Shown: piece after piece, positions 9,553 to 18,142 of the stretch | Layout: each line of letters opens with the position of its first letter | How positions within the stretch are numbered: position 1 is the first letter of the stretch | Assembly (NCBI RefSeq): GCF_024764775.1 | Contig: NZ_JALIGC010000036.1 | Location: forward strand, 330,705-394,704 | Length of the DNA: 64,000 bases | Source: Scandinavium manionii | Lineage (GTDB): Bacteria > Pseudomonadota > Gammaproteobacteria > Enterobacterales > Enterobacteriaceae | Direction of reading: 5' to 3' | The notes under the pieces: model-generated | Databases searched by the model: none | Seen by the model: only the letters and a program-made list of their open reading frames with translations | Told to the model about the DNA's origin: nothing | Position numbers and translations under genes: made by a program

Positions 9553-10238
9553 TGCTGCGCCTCTATTAACGCATCGCGATACCACTGGCAGATGTGCTCC
9601 AACCGGGTTATGGCAGAGCCCACCGTTACGGCCCATGCGCCATGCTGCATCGCCTGGGCGGCCAGCGCGGGAGAGTTGTAACGTCCCTCGCCAATAACCC
9701 GACAGCCTGCTTTAGCGAGCGCACTCACCAACGCCAGATCCGGTTCATCCGGCACCGGGCCACCGAGGTAGCCTGATAACGTCGATCCGATAATCTCTGC
9801 GCCTTCACGATGGCATTTCACCCCGTCTTCCAACGATGAACAATCAGCCATCGCCAGTAAATTGTGATGGTGTATTCGCGCCAGGATTGCGCTAACTTGC
9901 ACGGGCCGGACGCGATCCGTTCCGTCGAAAGCAATGATGCTGGCCCCAGCTTCAGCCAGCGCGTCGACATCCTCAAGAAAGGGCGTGATCCGCACCGGTG
10001 AATCGGATAGGTCGCGTTTAATGATGCCAATGATTGGGATTGTCACCCGCGCACGCGTGGCGCGCAGGTTGTCGACGCCTTCGATACGCAGTGCCACAGC
10101 ACCCGCCTGTTCTGCCGCCAGCGCCATAGCAGCGACAATCTCTGGCTTATCCATTGGGCTTCCCGGCACCGGCTGGCAGGAGACAATCAGCCCGCCGTTT
10201 TTACCGATCGTAGACTCAATTTGTGCAAGTAACGACAT
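9549..10238 (-). CDS. nanE: N-acetylmannosamine-6-phosphate 2-epimerase
   Basis: A 229-residue TIM-barrel enzyme that converts N-acetylmannosamine-6-phosphate to N-acetylglucosamine-6-phosphate, linking sialic acid breakdown to amino-sugar metabolism. Recognisable family blocks are GGLIVSCQPVPGSPMDKPEI near the N-terminus, IPIIGIIKRD, the acidic FDGTDRVRP stretch, and EGRYNSPALAAQAMQHGAWA near the C-terminus. The start at 10238 (MSLLAQIE) matches the E. coli protein and has GGAG 7 bases upstream. An in-frame ATG four codons earlier overlaps the end of nanT and lacks its own site. The gene begins one base after the nanT stop and overlaps nanK by 4 bases, so the three are tightly coupled. Confidence 0.96.
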   Translation of the reverse strand: MSLLAQIESTIGKNGGLIVSCQPVPGSPMDKPEIVAAMALAAEQAGAVALRIEGVDNLRATRARVTIPIIGIIKRDLSDSPVRITPFLEDVDALAEAGASIIAFDGTDRVRPVQVSAILARIHHHNLLAMADCSSLEDGVKCHREGAEIIGSTLSGYLGGPVPDEPDLALVSALAKAGCRVIGEGRYNSPALAAQAMQHGAWAVTVGSAITRLEHICQWYRDALIEAQQ

Positions 10239-10239
10239 C

Positions 10240-11733
10240 CTAATCTCCATGGTGTTTAATCAAACTGCTTTTACCGCCGCGCAAAGGCACTGCGCCGCTA
10301 AAAGGCTTGCCATCGATGGCATCATGAGTGCGTAACGCTTCCGGACGGATCCAGCGCTGTACGCGCGTCGGCATATCCAGGCCAATCAACAAAATGACGA
10401 CGAAGGTCAGGCCAAACGATAACGATCCCAGCGCGGTGCCCAGATCCAGCTTCTGCGCGATCAGAGCGCCGATTACCGGCGCTATCGCCCCACCCATCGC
10501 ACCGACGTTGTAGGTAAAGCCCAATCCCGCCGCGCGTTGATCGGTATCGAAGTAGCCACCGATCAGTTTCGGCAAGATCCCCGAGATCCCCTGACCCAGC
10601 ATCTGCTGGAAAAAGAGTAACAGGCCAAGCACCCACACGTTGGTGCCGCCGATCGCAAACACGGGAATTATCAGCACTTGTGAGGCCAGCAGACTACAAA
10701 CGTAGGCTTTACGGGTCCCAAGCCAGTCACCGAGAAAACCGCCGACGCAGCAGCCAACCGCCGCACCAAATCCGCTAAAGAACAGGACGCGGGCCACGGT
10801 GGAATGATCATATGCCAATTCGGTTTTCAGGTAGGTTGGCAACAACGCCTGAATCGGCCAGGAGTACAGAAAGGCGAACAGCACCACCACCATGAGCGTC
10901 ACACCGGTAGGCCAACGCTTACCGCTGCTCTGAACCATAAAGCTGATAAAAATGATGGCGCTGATTAAGCCCAGCAGCAGGATCATACCTGCGTTTCGCA
11001 ATTCGCCGGAAAAACAGAACCACAGCGAGGTGGCCGCCACGGCAGTGAGAAAATAGTTGATGTTGCGGTGATCGCCACGATACAGAATATCGACCATGGT
11101 GCGCACCGGCGCTTTTCCGGCGTGTTTCTGCTTCCAGTCTTCCGCTTCAGGAATGTTTTTACGCAGCCACAGAGCGAACACAATCGGGAAAATACCGAGC
11201 AAAAACAGCGCGCGCCAGCCCCACACAGGAACCACCAGACTGTAGACCTGCGCGGCAACCACTGCGCCCACCGAGAAGCCGGAGATCAAAAAGCCGCTGG
11301 CCTTGTTACGCATTTGCTTCGGCCAGCTCTCAATCACGTAAGTGGCACTGGAGCCGTATTCGCCTGCCATGCCCATACCGATAACCAGGCGGGCGATAAA
11401 CAGCGTGGTGAAACCTGGGGCTAAACCACAGGCCAGCGTCCCGACCGAGAACAGGATGATACTGGTGACCATCGCCAGACGACGCCCGTAGCGGTCGCCC
11501 ATTGCGCCGAGCATCAGACCGCCAAACCAGCGCGAGATGAACGCGGCAGAGATCAGGCTCGCGGCCTGCACGGTGCTCAGGCCAAACTCACTTTGCACTT
11601 CGGTGAGCACCAGCGCCATCAACACAAAATCAAAACCATCCAACAAATAGCCGAGCCAGGCGGCGAAGAATGCCCGCCACTGCGCCCTGTCGAGATGGCG
11701 GTACCACGGGATGTTTTGGGTAGTCATACTCAT
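10240..11733 (-). CDS. nanT: Sialic acid/H+ symporter NanT
   Basis: A 497-residue major facilitator transporter that imports N-acetylneuraminate across the inner membrane with protons. Between its many hydrophobic segments are the MFS signature GDRYGRRLAM after the second segment and RLVIGMGMAGEYGSSATYV in the fourth. The central KRWPTGVTLMVVVLFAFLYS region corresponds to the extra membrane segments known in NanT, which is predicted to span the membrane 14 times. The start at 11733 (MSMTTQNIPWYRHL) follows GGGAGAG at good distance; a start five codons earlier would include that ribosome-binding site. It lies 71 bases downstream of nanA and one base upstream of nanE. Confidence 0.97.
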   Translation of the reverse strand: MSMTTQNIPWYRHLDRAQWRAFFAAWLGYLLDGFDFVLMALVLTEVQSEFGLSTVQAASLISAAFISRWFGGLMLGAMGDRYGRRLAMVTSIILFSVGTLACGLAPGFTTLFIARLVIGMGMAGEYGSSATYVIESWPKQMRNKASGFLISGFSVGAVVAAQVYSLVVPVWGWRALFLLGIFPIVFALWLRKNIPEAEDWKQKHAGKAPVRTMVDILYRGDHRNINYFLTAVAATSLWFCFSGELRNAGMILLLGLISAIIFISFMVQSSGKRWPTGVTLMVVVLFAFLYSWPIQALLPTYLKTELAYDHSTVARVLFFSGFGAAVGCCVGGFLGDWLGTRKAYVCSLLASQVLIIPVFAIGGTNVWVLGLLLFFQQMLGQGISGILPKLIGGYFDTDQRAAGLGFTYNVGAMGGAIAPVIGALIAQKLDLGTALGSLSFGLTFVVILLIGLDMPTRVQRWIRPEALRTHDAIDGKPFSGAVPLRGGKSSLIKHHGD

Positions 11734-11804
11734 GTCACTCTCCCGCATTGGGCTTCGCCCACGCTGTATTCATTGGGGTGTTACCCGGCAAGCCGGGCAA
11801 CATG

Positions 11805-12707
11805 TCAGCGCTGCTGAGCCATTTCCTGCTGCAGCTGGCTGGCCAGCGCCTTCAGCGCAGGCAGGAACTTCTCATCCACCGGGGCAAACGGCTTGCGGCA
11901 CAGCGGCACATCCACCACGTCCATGTAGTGCAGTACCGTCTTCAGGCCACGGAAAACGCCGGTTTGAATAAGCAAATCGATAACCTTGTTGCATTCACTT
12001 TGCAGCTGCTGCGCCCGTGCCATATCACCCGATTTCAGCGCGCTGACGATATTCTGGTAGCGCCAGCCCATGATGTTGTACGTGCTGCCGATCCCGCCAT
12101 CAGCACCGGCTAACAGGCCCGAGGCAAAGATCTCATCATAGCCGTTGTAGAGCACCAGACTCGGGTGCGCCCGGCGGATCTGCTCCATTTGATACAGATC
12201 GCCGGAAGTCTGTTTCAGCGCCCCCACGCCCGGCAGCGTTACCAGGGTGTTGATCTGTTCGAGACTTAACTTCACGCCGCTCAGCGCAGGAATGTTGTAG
12301 ACCACCATCGGCAGGCCGTCCGCTGAATCAATGATCGCGCGGTAATGATCGCAGTGCTCTTCGAAGCTGAACGGGTAATAGAACGGCGTGACTGCCGAGA
12401 CGGCATCATAACCAGAACGCTTCGCCGCCTGCGCCAGCTGCTGACTTTCTACGGTACTGATACAGCCCACGTGCGCAATCAGTTTGATCTGACCTTTCGC
12501 CTCGTCCGCCACCATCTCCAGCACCTGCTGACGTTCGGCCCCGGATTGCACAAACGCTTCCCCGGTGGATCCGCCCACATAGAGCCCATCGATCCCCTGT
12601 TGAATATTAAAGCGCACCAGACGGCGCAGGCTTTGCTCATCCAGCTGTTGCTGGCGAGTAAACGGGGTTAACAACGCGGCCATGACTCCACGTAAATTGG
12701 CTGACAT
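11805..12707 (-). CDS. nanA: N-acetylneuraminate lyase
   Basis: A 300-residue cytoplasmic aldolase that splits N-acetylneuraminate into N-acetylmannosamine and pyruvate. It belongs to the DapA/NAL TIM-barrel family. The Schiff-base lysine is Lys165 (GALKQTSGD) and the catalytic tyrosine is Tyr137 (VVYNIPALSG), the same numbers as in the E. coli enzyme. The substrate loop GGSTGEAF is at 45-52. It is the first gene of the nanATEK operon, directly downstream of the NanR operator, and the 71-base gap to nanT contains a small CCCGGC/GCCGGG hairpin that may adjust relative expression. Confidence 0.98.
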   Translation of the reverse strand: MSANLRGVMAALLTPFTRQQQLDEQSLRRLVRFNIQQGIDGLYVGGSTGEAFVQSGAERQQVLEMVADEAKGQIKLIAHVGCISTVESQQLAQAAKRSGYDAVSAVTPFYYPFSFEEHCDHYRAIIDSADGLPMVVYNIPALSGVKLSLEQINTLVTLPGVGALKQTSGDLYQMEQIRRAHPSLVLYNGYDEIFASGLLAGADGGIGSTYNIMGWRYQNIVSALKSGDMARAQQLQSECNKVIDLLIQTGVFRGLKTVLHYMDVVDVPLCRKPFAPVDEKFLPALKALASQLQQEMAQQR

Positions 12708-12742
12708 ACAAACCTCTCTGATGAATGATGTAACATTAACGA

Positions 12743-12765
12743 TATACCTTTATACCTGTTATACC
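12743..12765 (-). promoter_or_regulatory. NanR operator upstream of nanA
   Basis: Three GGTATA repeats on the minus strand (at 12760-12765, 12751-12756 and 12743-12748) match the arrangement known for the E. coli nanA operator, which NanR binds and releases in the presence of sialic acid. The sequence in minus-strand order is TGGTATAACAGGTATAAAGG and onward. Confidence 0.93.
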
Positions 12766-12843
12766 AGTTCATTTCTGCGTCAGCCAAATACGGAAAGCTT
12801 ATCTTGCGATCTGCTTCACTAAACGATCGTCAGGATCAGAGGG

Positions 12844-13623
12844 TTATTTTTGCTTTTTGATCTGCCCGAAGGCGTGCCAGGTGGCGGAAACGCTGTTCAG
12901 ATGGGTCTGAAGCGCGCGATCGGCATCTTCAGGATCGCGGCGACGAATCGCGTCGACGATCGCGATGTGTTCCTGGTAGCTGACATTATTGTGATGATGT
13001 AGCTCGCTGTCGGCCACTTTCGGGCGGGCGGCAATCAGCCAGTCCAGCAATGCAACGTGGATCGCCATGAAAATCGGGTTGCCGGGAATTTCAGCCAGCA
13101 CGCGGTGAAAATCCACGTCTGAGCGAATAAACAGCGTGTTGTCATCCAGCGACTGGCTGTTAATTTCCAGCGCTTTTGCCAGCCGTTCGACCTGCTCATC
13201 GCTGGCGTTTTCAGCCGCGTAGCGCACCAGGCTTGATTCAAAAAATAGGCGAAGTTGTTCGAAATGCGCGATGCCGCCGGGATGAGCGAGGAAATCTTTC
13301 GCCATGCCGGAAAGTTCGCTGATGATGGTATCGGCGGAAGGACGTGACACGCGGGCGCGTTCGCCGTTGTTGATTTGCACCAGACCTTTTCGCTTTAGCG
13401 CAGCCAGCGCTTCACGTACGGAAGGACGGCCAACGTTGAAGAAGGTCATCAGCTCACGCTCAGAGGGCAGGTGCTCGCCTTCCGCAAACTCGCGACGGCG
13501 GATCATTTGCTCCAGCTCTTCTTCTACCATTTCCGACAGCTTTTTGCGCGCCAGCGGACGACGGCCCAGGCTGCGACCAATGGTTTCTGAAGTTTCTTCT
13601 TCCTGAGGATCAAATGCGTTCAT
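12844..13623 (-). CDS. nanR: Sialic acid-responsive repressor NanR
   Basis: A 259-residue GntR/FadR-family repressor that dissociates from the nan operators when it binds N-acetylneuraminate. The N-terminal winged helix-turn-helix (LPSERELMTFFNVGRPSVRE and onward, about residues 50-75) is followed by an all-helical FCD effector domain with DVDFHRVLAE and NNVSYQEHIAIVDAI, whose Asp and His residues line the metal and ligand site. The start at 13623 (MNAFDPQEEE) aligns with E. coli NanR, which is a few residues longer at the N-terminus; the ribosome-binding site is weak. Upstream in-frame codons lack family similarity. It is transcribed in the same direction as nanA, separated from it by 136 bases carrying the operator. 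Confidence 0.95.
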   Translation of the reverse strand: MNAFDPQEEETSETIGRSLGRRPLARKKLSEMVEEELEQMIRRREFAEGEHLPSERELMTFFNVGRPSVREALAALKRKGLVQINNGERARVSRPSADTIISELSGMAKDFLAHPGGIAHFEQLRLFFESSLVRYAAENASDEQVERLAKALEINSQSLDDNTLFIRSDVDFHRVLAEIPGNPIFMAIHVALLDWLIAARPKVADSELHHHNNVSYQEHIAIVDAIRRRDPEDADRALQTHLNSVSATWHAFGQIKKQK

Positions 13624-13710
13624 AGCGGTTATCGGGGCCAGGTGACAGTATGTGACATCGAGTCCATAGAGTAACACAGGATTTTCAGGCTGGCGAAAGT
13701 GGGGCTGATA

Positions 13711-13737
13711 ACAAAACAGGCCCCGAAGGACCTGTTG
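13711..13737 (-). terminator. sspB terminator with UUCG tetraloop
   Basis: On the minus strand AACAGGTCC and GGGCCTGTT form a 9-bp stem (one U-G pair) capped by the very stable UUCG loop and followed by TTGT. It lies just downstream of sspB. Confidence 0.85.
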
Positions 13738-13747
13738 AATTATGGAT

Positions 13748-14242
13748 TTACTTCACAACGCGAAGCGCTGGACGGCCACCGCGCGGAGGCGGCGTATCGT
13801 CTGGGTCGTTGTCGTCATCGCTGTCAGGCTTGTCACCGTCGATAACCGACATCACCGTTTCGTTTTCCGCACCGATGCCTGCGTCGTCGTTGACGTGAGT
13901 CACGTCTTCGTCGTACGCCGCTTCCGGTTCGAACATGGTACCTGCGCCGTTTTCACGCGCGTAGATAGCCAGCACTGCTGCCAGTGGTACTTCAACCTGA
14001 CGCGGTACTCCGCCGAAGCGCGCATTAAAGCTCACGTCGTCGTTTGACAGCTCCAGATTACCCACCGCACGCGGGGCAATATTCAAAACGATTTGTCCGT
14101 CGCGCGCGTATTCCATCGGAACACGCACACCCGGCAACGTCACGTCCACCACCAGATGTGGCGTCAGCTGGTTATCCAGCAGCCATTCATAGAATGCCCG
14201 CAGCAGATAAGGACGACGTGGAGTCAGCTGTGACACATCCAT
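13748..14242 (-). CDS. sspB: ClpXP specificity-enhancing factor SspB
   Basis: A 164-residue adaptor that delivers ssrA-tagged proteins and the anti-sigma factor fragment RseA to ClpXP. The folded N-terminal domain (about 1-110) begins MDVSQLTPRRPYLLRAFYEW and contains the peptide-binding region. A long acidic, flexible linker (DGDKPDSDDDNDPDD) leads to the C-terminal tail RGGRPALRVVK, the XB motif that docks on the ClpX zinc domain. The length is within one residue of E. coli SspB. It starts 4 bases after the sspA stop, forming the sspAB operon. It connects functionally to degS in this window, because the RseA fragment left after DegS and RseP cleavage is an SspB cargo. Confidence 0.97.
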   Translation of the reverse strand: MDVSQLTPRRPYLLRAFYEWLLDNQLTPHLVVDVTLPGVRVPMEYARDGQIVLNIAPRAVGNLELSNDDVSFNARFGGVPRQVEVPLAAVLAIYARENGAGTMFEPEAAYDEDVTHVNDDAGIGAENETVMSVIDGDKPDSDDDNDPDDTPPPRGGRPALRVVK

Positions 14243-14246
14243 TCAA

Positions 14247-14885
14247 TTAGCCTCGACCGAGACGCATTTCACGCTCGGGTTCAGTTAAGGAAGCGAGGAA
14301 TGAATCACGTTCGAATACGCGAGTCATGTACGCTTTCATCTCTTTAGAACCTGCACCAACCAGCTCGATGCCCATGACTGGCAAACGCCAGAGCAGCGGA
14401 GCCAGATAGCAATCGACCAGGCTGAACTCATCGCTCAGGAAGTATGGCTTCTGAGTGAATACTGGCGCGATTGCCAGCAGTTCTTCGCGCAGCTGCTTAC
14501 GCGCTGCATCAGCCTGTGCTGCCGAACCGTTCTGGACAGTATGCAGAAGCGTATACCAGTCTTTCTCGATACGTTGCATGTACAGACGGCTTTCACCGCG
14601 AGCAACCGGGTAAACCGGCATCAGCGGCGGATGAGGGAAACGCTCATCAAGATATTCCATAATGATGCGAGATTCCCAAAGGGTCAGCTCGCGATCTACC
14701 AGTGTCGGAACGCTTTGATTCGGGTTGAGGTCAATCAGATCCTGAGGTGGATTGTCCTTTTCCACGAGCTCAATTTCAAAACTGACACCCTTTTCAGCCA
14801 GCACAATGCGGACCTGATGGCTATAGATGTCAGTAGGACCAGAAAACAGCGTCATTACCGAACGTTTGTTGGCAGCGACAGCCAT
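14247..14885 (-). CDS. sspA: Stringent starvation protein A
   Basis: A 212-residue RNA polymerase-associated protein, identical in length to E. coli SspA. It has a glutathione S-transferase fold but no transferase activity. The thioredoxin-like half (MTLFSGPTDIYSHQVRIVLA, then LNPNQSVPTLVDRELTLWES) is followed by a helical half containing FSLVDCYLAPLLWRLPVMG. In E. coli it supports acid tolerance in stationary phase and lowers H-NS levels. The start MAVAANKRSVM is that of the family, preceded by GGAGG. sspB follows 4 bases downstream. Confidence 0.97.
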   Translation of the reverse strand: MAVAANKRSVMTLFSGPTDIYSHQVRIVLAEKGVSFEIELVEKDNPPQDLIDLNPNQSVPTLVDRELTLWESRIIMEYLDERFPHPPLMPVYPVARGESRLYMQRIEKDWYTLLHTVQNGSAAQADAARKQLREELLAIAPVFTQKPYFLSDEFSLVDCYLAPLLWRLPVMGIELVGAGSKEMKAYMTRVFERDSFLASLTEPEREMRLGRG

Positions 14886-15206
14886 GAAAACCTCCAGGTA
14901 TATTCAGAATTTTTTTACTGCTACCTGCCACGACATGTGACCGGCCAGTGGTAAAGCCCCGTAAGCGTCGAACGACATTCCTGTTCACAAACGAAACAAA
15001 CAAAAAATGAACAATCGCCCGCATTTGGGCAGAAAATTGGAAGATAGTTTACCAGATTTTGCAGACCTTGTGGTGAGGCTATGCTGGAAATGCTGAAAAA
15101 GGCTGAAAAGAGAGAGAGGGATTGTGGATAACGCCCATTTTATCCATAAAAAAACCCGCCGAAGCGGGTTTTTTCGCCAATTGTTCTGCGCGAAGCAGAA
15201 AAACAA
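14886..15206 (-). promoter_or_regulatory. Intergenic region upstream of sspA
   Basis: The 321 bases between rpsI and sspA contain the rpsI terminator at the distal end and otherwise should carry the sspA promoter. I could not single out convincing -35 and -10 boxes. No small gene is supported; reading frames here lack a ribosome-binding site and family similarity. Confidence 0.4.
15149..15174. terminator. rpsI terminator
   Basis: AAAAAACCCGC and GCGGGTTTTTT form a stem around a four-base CGAA loop, with A- and T-runs on the two sides. It ends the rplM-rpsI operon on the minus strand and is symmetric enough to work in both directions. Confidence 0.9.
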
Positions 15207-15599
15207 TTAACGCTTGGAGAACTGAGGACGACGACGTGCTTTACGCAGGCCGACTTTCTTACGTTCAACTTTACGAGCATCACGAGTAACGAAGCCTGCT
15301 TTACGCAGTTCGCCACGCAGGGACTCGTCGTACTCCATCAGAGCGCGGGTGATACCGTGACGGATCGCACCAGCCTGACCAGAGATACCACCACCTTTAA
15401 CAGTGATGTACAGATCCAGTTTCTCAACCATGTCGACCAGTTCCAGCGGCTGACGAACTACCATGCGGGCAGTTTCACGACCGAAGTACTGTTCCAGAGA
15501 ACGTTGGTTGATAACGATTTTGCCGCTGCCCGGTTTGATAAACACGCGAGCTGCGGAACTTTTGCGGCGACCAGTGCCGTAGTATTGATTTTCAGCCAT
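15207..15599 (-). CDS. rpsI: 30S ribosomal protein S9
   Basis: The 130-residue S9 protein of the small subunit, almost identical to E. coli S9. It begins MAENQYYGTGRRKSSAARVF and ends with the basic tail RKARRRPQFSKR, which reaches into the P site and touches the anticodon stem of the bound tRNA. The central GGGISGQAGAIRHGITRAL is the family signature. The start at 15599 is preferred over the ATG two codons earlier because mature S9 begins AENQYYG. It lies 14 bases downstream of rplM in the conserved L13-S9 operon and is followed by a strong terminator. Confidence 0.99.
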   Translation of the reverse strand: MAENQYYGTGRRKSSAARVFIKPGSGKIVINQRSLEQYFGRETARMVVRQPLELVDMVEKLDLYITVKGGGISGQAGAIRHGITRALMEYDESLRGELRKAGFVTRDARKVERKKVGLRKARRRPQFSKR

Positions 15600-15613
15600 T
15601 GCCATAATCCCGA

Positions 15614-16042
15614 TTAGATGTCCAGAACTTGCGGTTGCTGTGCCGCGTGGTTGTGCTCGTTACCCGCGTAAACTTTCAGTTTACGGTACATAGCACGACC
15701 CAGCGGGCCTTTTGGCAGCATGCCTTTAACCGCGATTTCAATTACACGCTCAGGACGGCGGGCAATCATCTCTTCAAAGGTCGCTTCTTTAATACCGCCG
15801 ATGTGGCCGGTGTGATGGTAATACACCTTGTCTTCACGCTTGTTGCCGGTTACAGCAACTTTTTCTGCGTTCAGAACGATGATGTAGTCACCGGTATCCA
15901 CGTGCGGAGTGTATTCCGCTTTGTGCTTACCGCGCAGGCGACGAGCCAGTTCGGAAGCCAGACGACCCAGAGTCTTACCGGTCGCGTCAACAACATACCA
16001 GTCGCGCTGTACGGTTTCTGGTTTAGCTGTAAAAGTTTTCAT
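15614..16042 (-). CDS. rplM: 50S ribosomal protein L13
   Basis: The 142-residue L13 protein of the large subunit, an early assembly protein that binds 23S rRNA. It begins MKTFTAKPETVQRDWYVVDA and contains the L13 signature MLPKGPLGRAMYRKLKVYAG near the C-terminus. The start at 16042 matches E. coli L13 and follows GGGTAAG; an ATG five codons earlier would overlap that ribosome-binding site. L13 is reported to repress translation of its own operon in E. coli, so the leader upstream is probably the regulatory target. rpsI follows 14 bases downstream. Confidence 0.99.
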   Translation of the reverse strand: MKTFTAKPETVQRDWYVVDATGKTLGRLASELARRLRGKHKAEYTPHVDTGDYIIVLNAEKVAVTGNKREDKVYYHHTGHIGGIKEATFEEMIARRPERVIEIAVKGMLPKGPLGRAMYRKLKVYAGNEHNHAAQQPQVLDI

Positions 16043-16204
16043 TAAAAGCTTACCCAATAAATAGTTACACGTTGGTGAACACCCAAACGTTTAAAAGTTG
16101 AGGTTCACACGACATTGTCCAGCAAACCTACCCCTTCGAATAGCCTATGCCGGCACGACAAAAGTTTTGGGAAAAAAACTTTAGTTGTAACGTGGGGTCG
16201 CAGG

Positions 16205-16233
16205 ATTATAGAGAAGTCGACTTCAAAGGTCGA
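16205..16233 (-). promoter_or_regulatory. Promoter of rplM-rpsI
   Basis: On the minus strand TCGACC (16233-16228) and a perfect TATAAT (16210-16205) are 17 bases apart, followed by a GC-rich stretch typical of growth-rate-controlled promoters. Transcription would start near 16198 and give a leader of about 155 nucleotides. Confidence 0.75.
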
Positions 16234-16259
16234 CCCCTTTTTGTGATTAGAAACGGTTT

Positions 16260-17390
16260 TTAGCCCGCCAGATGCTCGCGCTTGAGGTACTCTTCGCTTT
16301 GCATCTCTTGCAAACGGGAAAGGCAGCGCTGGAATTCAAACTTCAGGCGCTCTCCTTTATAGATGTCATACAACGGCACCTGCGCGCTTACCACCAGCTT
16401 GACGTGGCGTTCGTAAAATTCGTCCACCAACGCAATAAAACGACGCGCCTCGCTTTCCATCAGCGCCGTCATCACTGGCACGTCAAACAGCATCACCGTA
16501 TGGAACAGACGCGAAAGCGCGATGTAGTCGTGCTGGCTGCGGGCATCCACGCACAGCGTCGCAAACGACACCGCCAGAGTCTGGTTTTCGGCGCCAAGCG
16601 TCGGCAGCGGGCGATGGTTGATTTCCAGCACCGGCATCTGCTCACGCTTCACACCGGCCAGCGCCAGCCACAGTTTGTCCATTTGCTGGCGGGTATCATC
16701 ATTCAGCGGCGACAGCCACAGATGCGCCTGAGTCAGCGTACGCAGGCGGTAATCAATACCGGCGTCGACATTCATGATGTCGCAATGTTCTTTAATAGCA
16801 TCGATGGCCGGGAGGAAACGCGCGCGCTGCAAGCCATTGCGGTACAGGTCGTCAGGCGGGATGTTGGACGTGGCCACCAGCGTAATTCCGCGAGCGAATA
16901 GCGCTTTCATCAGGCCGCCGAGCAGCATCGCATCGGTAATGTCTGAAACGAAGAACTCGTCAAAGCACAGCACGTCAGTTTCGGATTTAAAGCGGTCCGC
17001 GACAATTTCCAGCGGATCGCTGTGGCCCTGCAACGCCGTCAATTCTTCATGCACTCGCAGCATAAAGCGATGGAAATGCAGGCGCTGTTTCCGCTCACCC
17101 GGCAGACTCTGATAGAACATATCCATCAGCCAGGTTTTCCCTCGCCCCACGCCGCCCCACATATATAAGCCGCGAACCGGTGCGTTTGTCGTCGATTCAC
17201 GCTTACCCAGCAGTTTGCCGAACTTTGCCCGCAGGCCGCCGCTGGCGGGAGCCGCTGTCGCCGGAAGGTGAATCAGTTCCTGATAGATAGTGTCCAGCCG
17301 GGAGACGGCCTCATGCTGAACGTCATCGGGCTGATGACTGCCCTCGTTAAGGGCCTGAAGATATCGCGATGTGGGGGTCATGCTTTGCAT
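16260..17390 (-). CDS. zapE: Cell division ATPase ZapE
   Basis: A 376-residue AFG1-like ATPase, known in E. coli as ZapE (YhcM), which associates with the Z-ring late in division and destabilises FtsZ filaments in the presence of ATP. The Walker A motif GGVGRGKT is at 79-86, Walker B is in DVLCFDEFFVSDITDA (about 140-155), and TLVATSNIPPDDLYRNGLQR is the sensor-1 region typical of AFG1 proteins. The start MQSMTPTSRYLQALNEG is that of the family. It lies upstream of rplM on the same strand but has its own transcription; the rplM promoter is just after its stop. It is divergent from zapG. Confidence 0.95.
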   Translation of the reverse strand: MQSMTPTSRYLQALNEGSHQPDDVQHEAVSRLDTIYQELIHLPATAAPASGGLRAKFGKLLGKRESTTNAPVRGLYMWGGVGRGKTWLMDMFYQSLPGERKQRLHFHRFMLRVHEELTALQGHSDPLEIVADRFKSETDVLCFDEFFVSDITDAMLLGGLMKALFARGITLVATSNIPPDDLYRNGLQRARFLPAIDAIKEHCDIMNVDAGIDYRLRTLTQAHLWLSPLNDDTRQQMDKLWLALAGVKREQMPVLEINHRPLPTLGAENQTLAVSFATLCVDARSQHDYIALSRLFHTVMLFDVPVMTALMESEARRFIALVDEFYERHVKLVVSAQVPLYDIYKGERLKFEFQRCLSRLQEMQSEEYLKREHLAG

Positions 17391-17580
17391 AAGTTGTTGT
17401 TATTTCCTGAAAAGCAACGTGCAGCAGTTCACGGTTGTCGAAAAAAAGGCCGTTCTACAGTACGCGATGACACGCCAGGATTCCACTTCTAAGGAAATAG
17501 CGGTTATAGTGGCAATATCGGGCGCGGGCGAGCAGCCTTTTTGCCACCCTAACGGAACCACAAAACAACGGGAGAAGTTC

Positions 17581-17979
17581 ATGACCTGGGAATATGCGCT
17601 AATTGGTTTAGTCGTCGGTCTCATCATTGGCGCCGTCGCTATGCGATTTGGGAACCGCAAATTACGTCAACAGCAGGCCCTGCAGTACGAACTGGAAAAA
17701 AATAAAGCAGAGCTGGACGAGTATCGTGAAGAACTGGTCAGCCACTTTGCTCACAGCGCTGAGCTACTCGACAATATGGCGCATGACTATCGTCAGCTCT
17801 ATCAGCACATGGCGAAGAGCTCCAGCAGCCTGCTGCCAGAAATGAGTGCTGAAGATAATCCGTTCCGTAATCGTCTGGCTGAGTCTGAAGCCAGCAACGA
17901 TCAAGCGCCGGTACAGATGCCACGCGACTATTCTGACGGTGCTTCTGGCCTGCTTCGCAGCGCGGCTAAACGCGATTAA
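17581..17979 (+). CDS. zapG: Z-ring associated membrane protein ZapG (YhcB)
   Basis: A 132-residue single-pass inner-membrane protein with the same length as E. coli YhcB. The N-terminal helix WEYALIGLVVGLIIGAVAMR (about residues 3-22) anchors it, and a long coiled coil (RQQQALQYELEKNKAELDEY, about 28-75) projects into the cytoplasm. The C-terminal part (NPFRNRLAESEASNDQAPVQ) is low-complexity and conserved. In E. coli it links envelope synthesis with division and interacts with divisome proteins. The start at 17581 is preceded by GGGAGAAG; upstream in-frame codons are not conserved. It is divergent from zapE, and an inverted repeat follows. Confidence 0.95.
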   Translation: MTWEYALIGLVVGLIIGAVAMRFGNRKLRQQQALQYELEKNKAELDEYREELVSHFAHSAELLDNMAHDYRQLYQHMAKSSSSLLPEMSAEDNPFRNRLAESEASNDQAPVQMPRDYSDGASGLLRSAAKRD

Positions 17980-17991
17980 TCCTCTTTATTT

Positions 17992-18014
17992 ACGGGCGCA
18001 GCCACTGCGCCCGT
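17992..18014. repeat. Perfect inverted repeat after zapG
   Basis: ACGGGCGCAG and CTGCGCCCGT form a 10-bp perfect stem around CCA. The plus-strand flank is not a T-run (CACTTCC), so it would be a weak terminator or an mRNA 3'-end stabiliser between zapG and degQ. Confidence 0.6.
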
Positions 18015-18142
18015 CACTTCCTGCCTGACCCAGCTATTATTTAATCATTCACCTCATTGTTAGACGTTCGAAAATTCAATAACATCGGACTGTTTAAGGG
18101 CGTATTTTCCTCACATTCCTCAGGTTATGAGAGCCAGCATCA

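Noticed and set aside
11784..11797. CCCGGC/GCCGGG hairpin between nanA and nanT as a REP element
   Set aside because: Only one short arm pair, without the conserved REP core; a simple intercistronic hairpin explains it.
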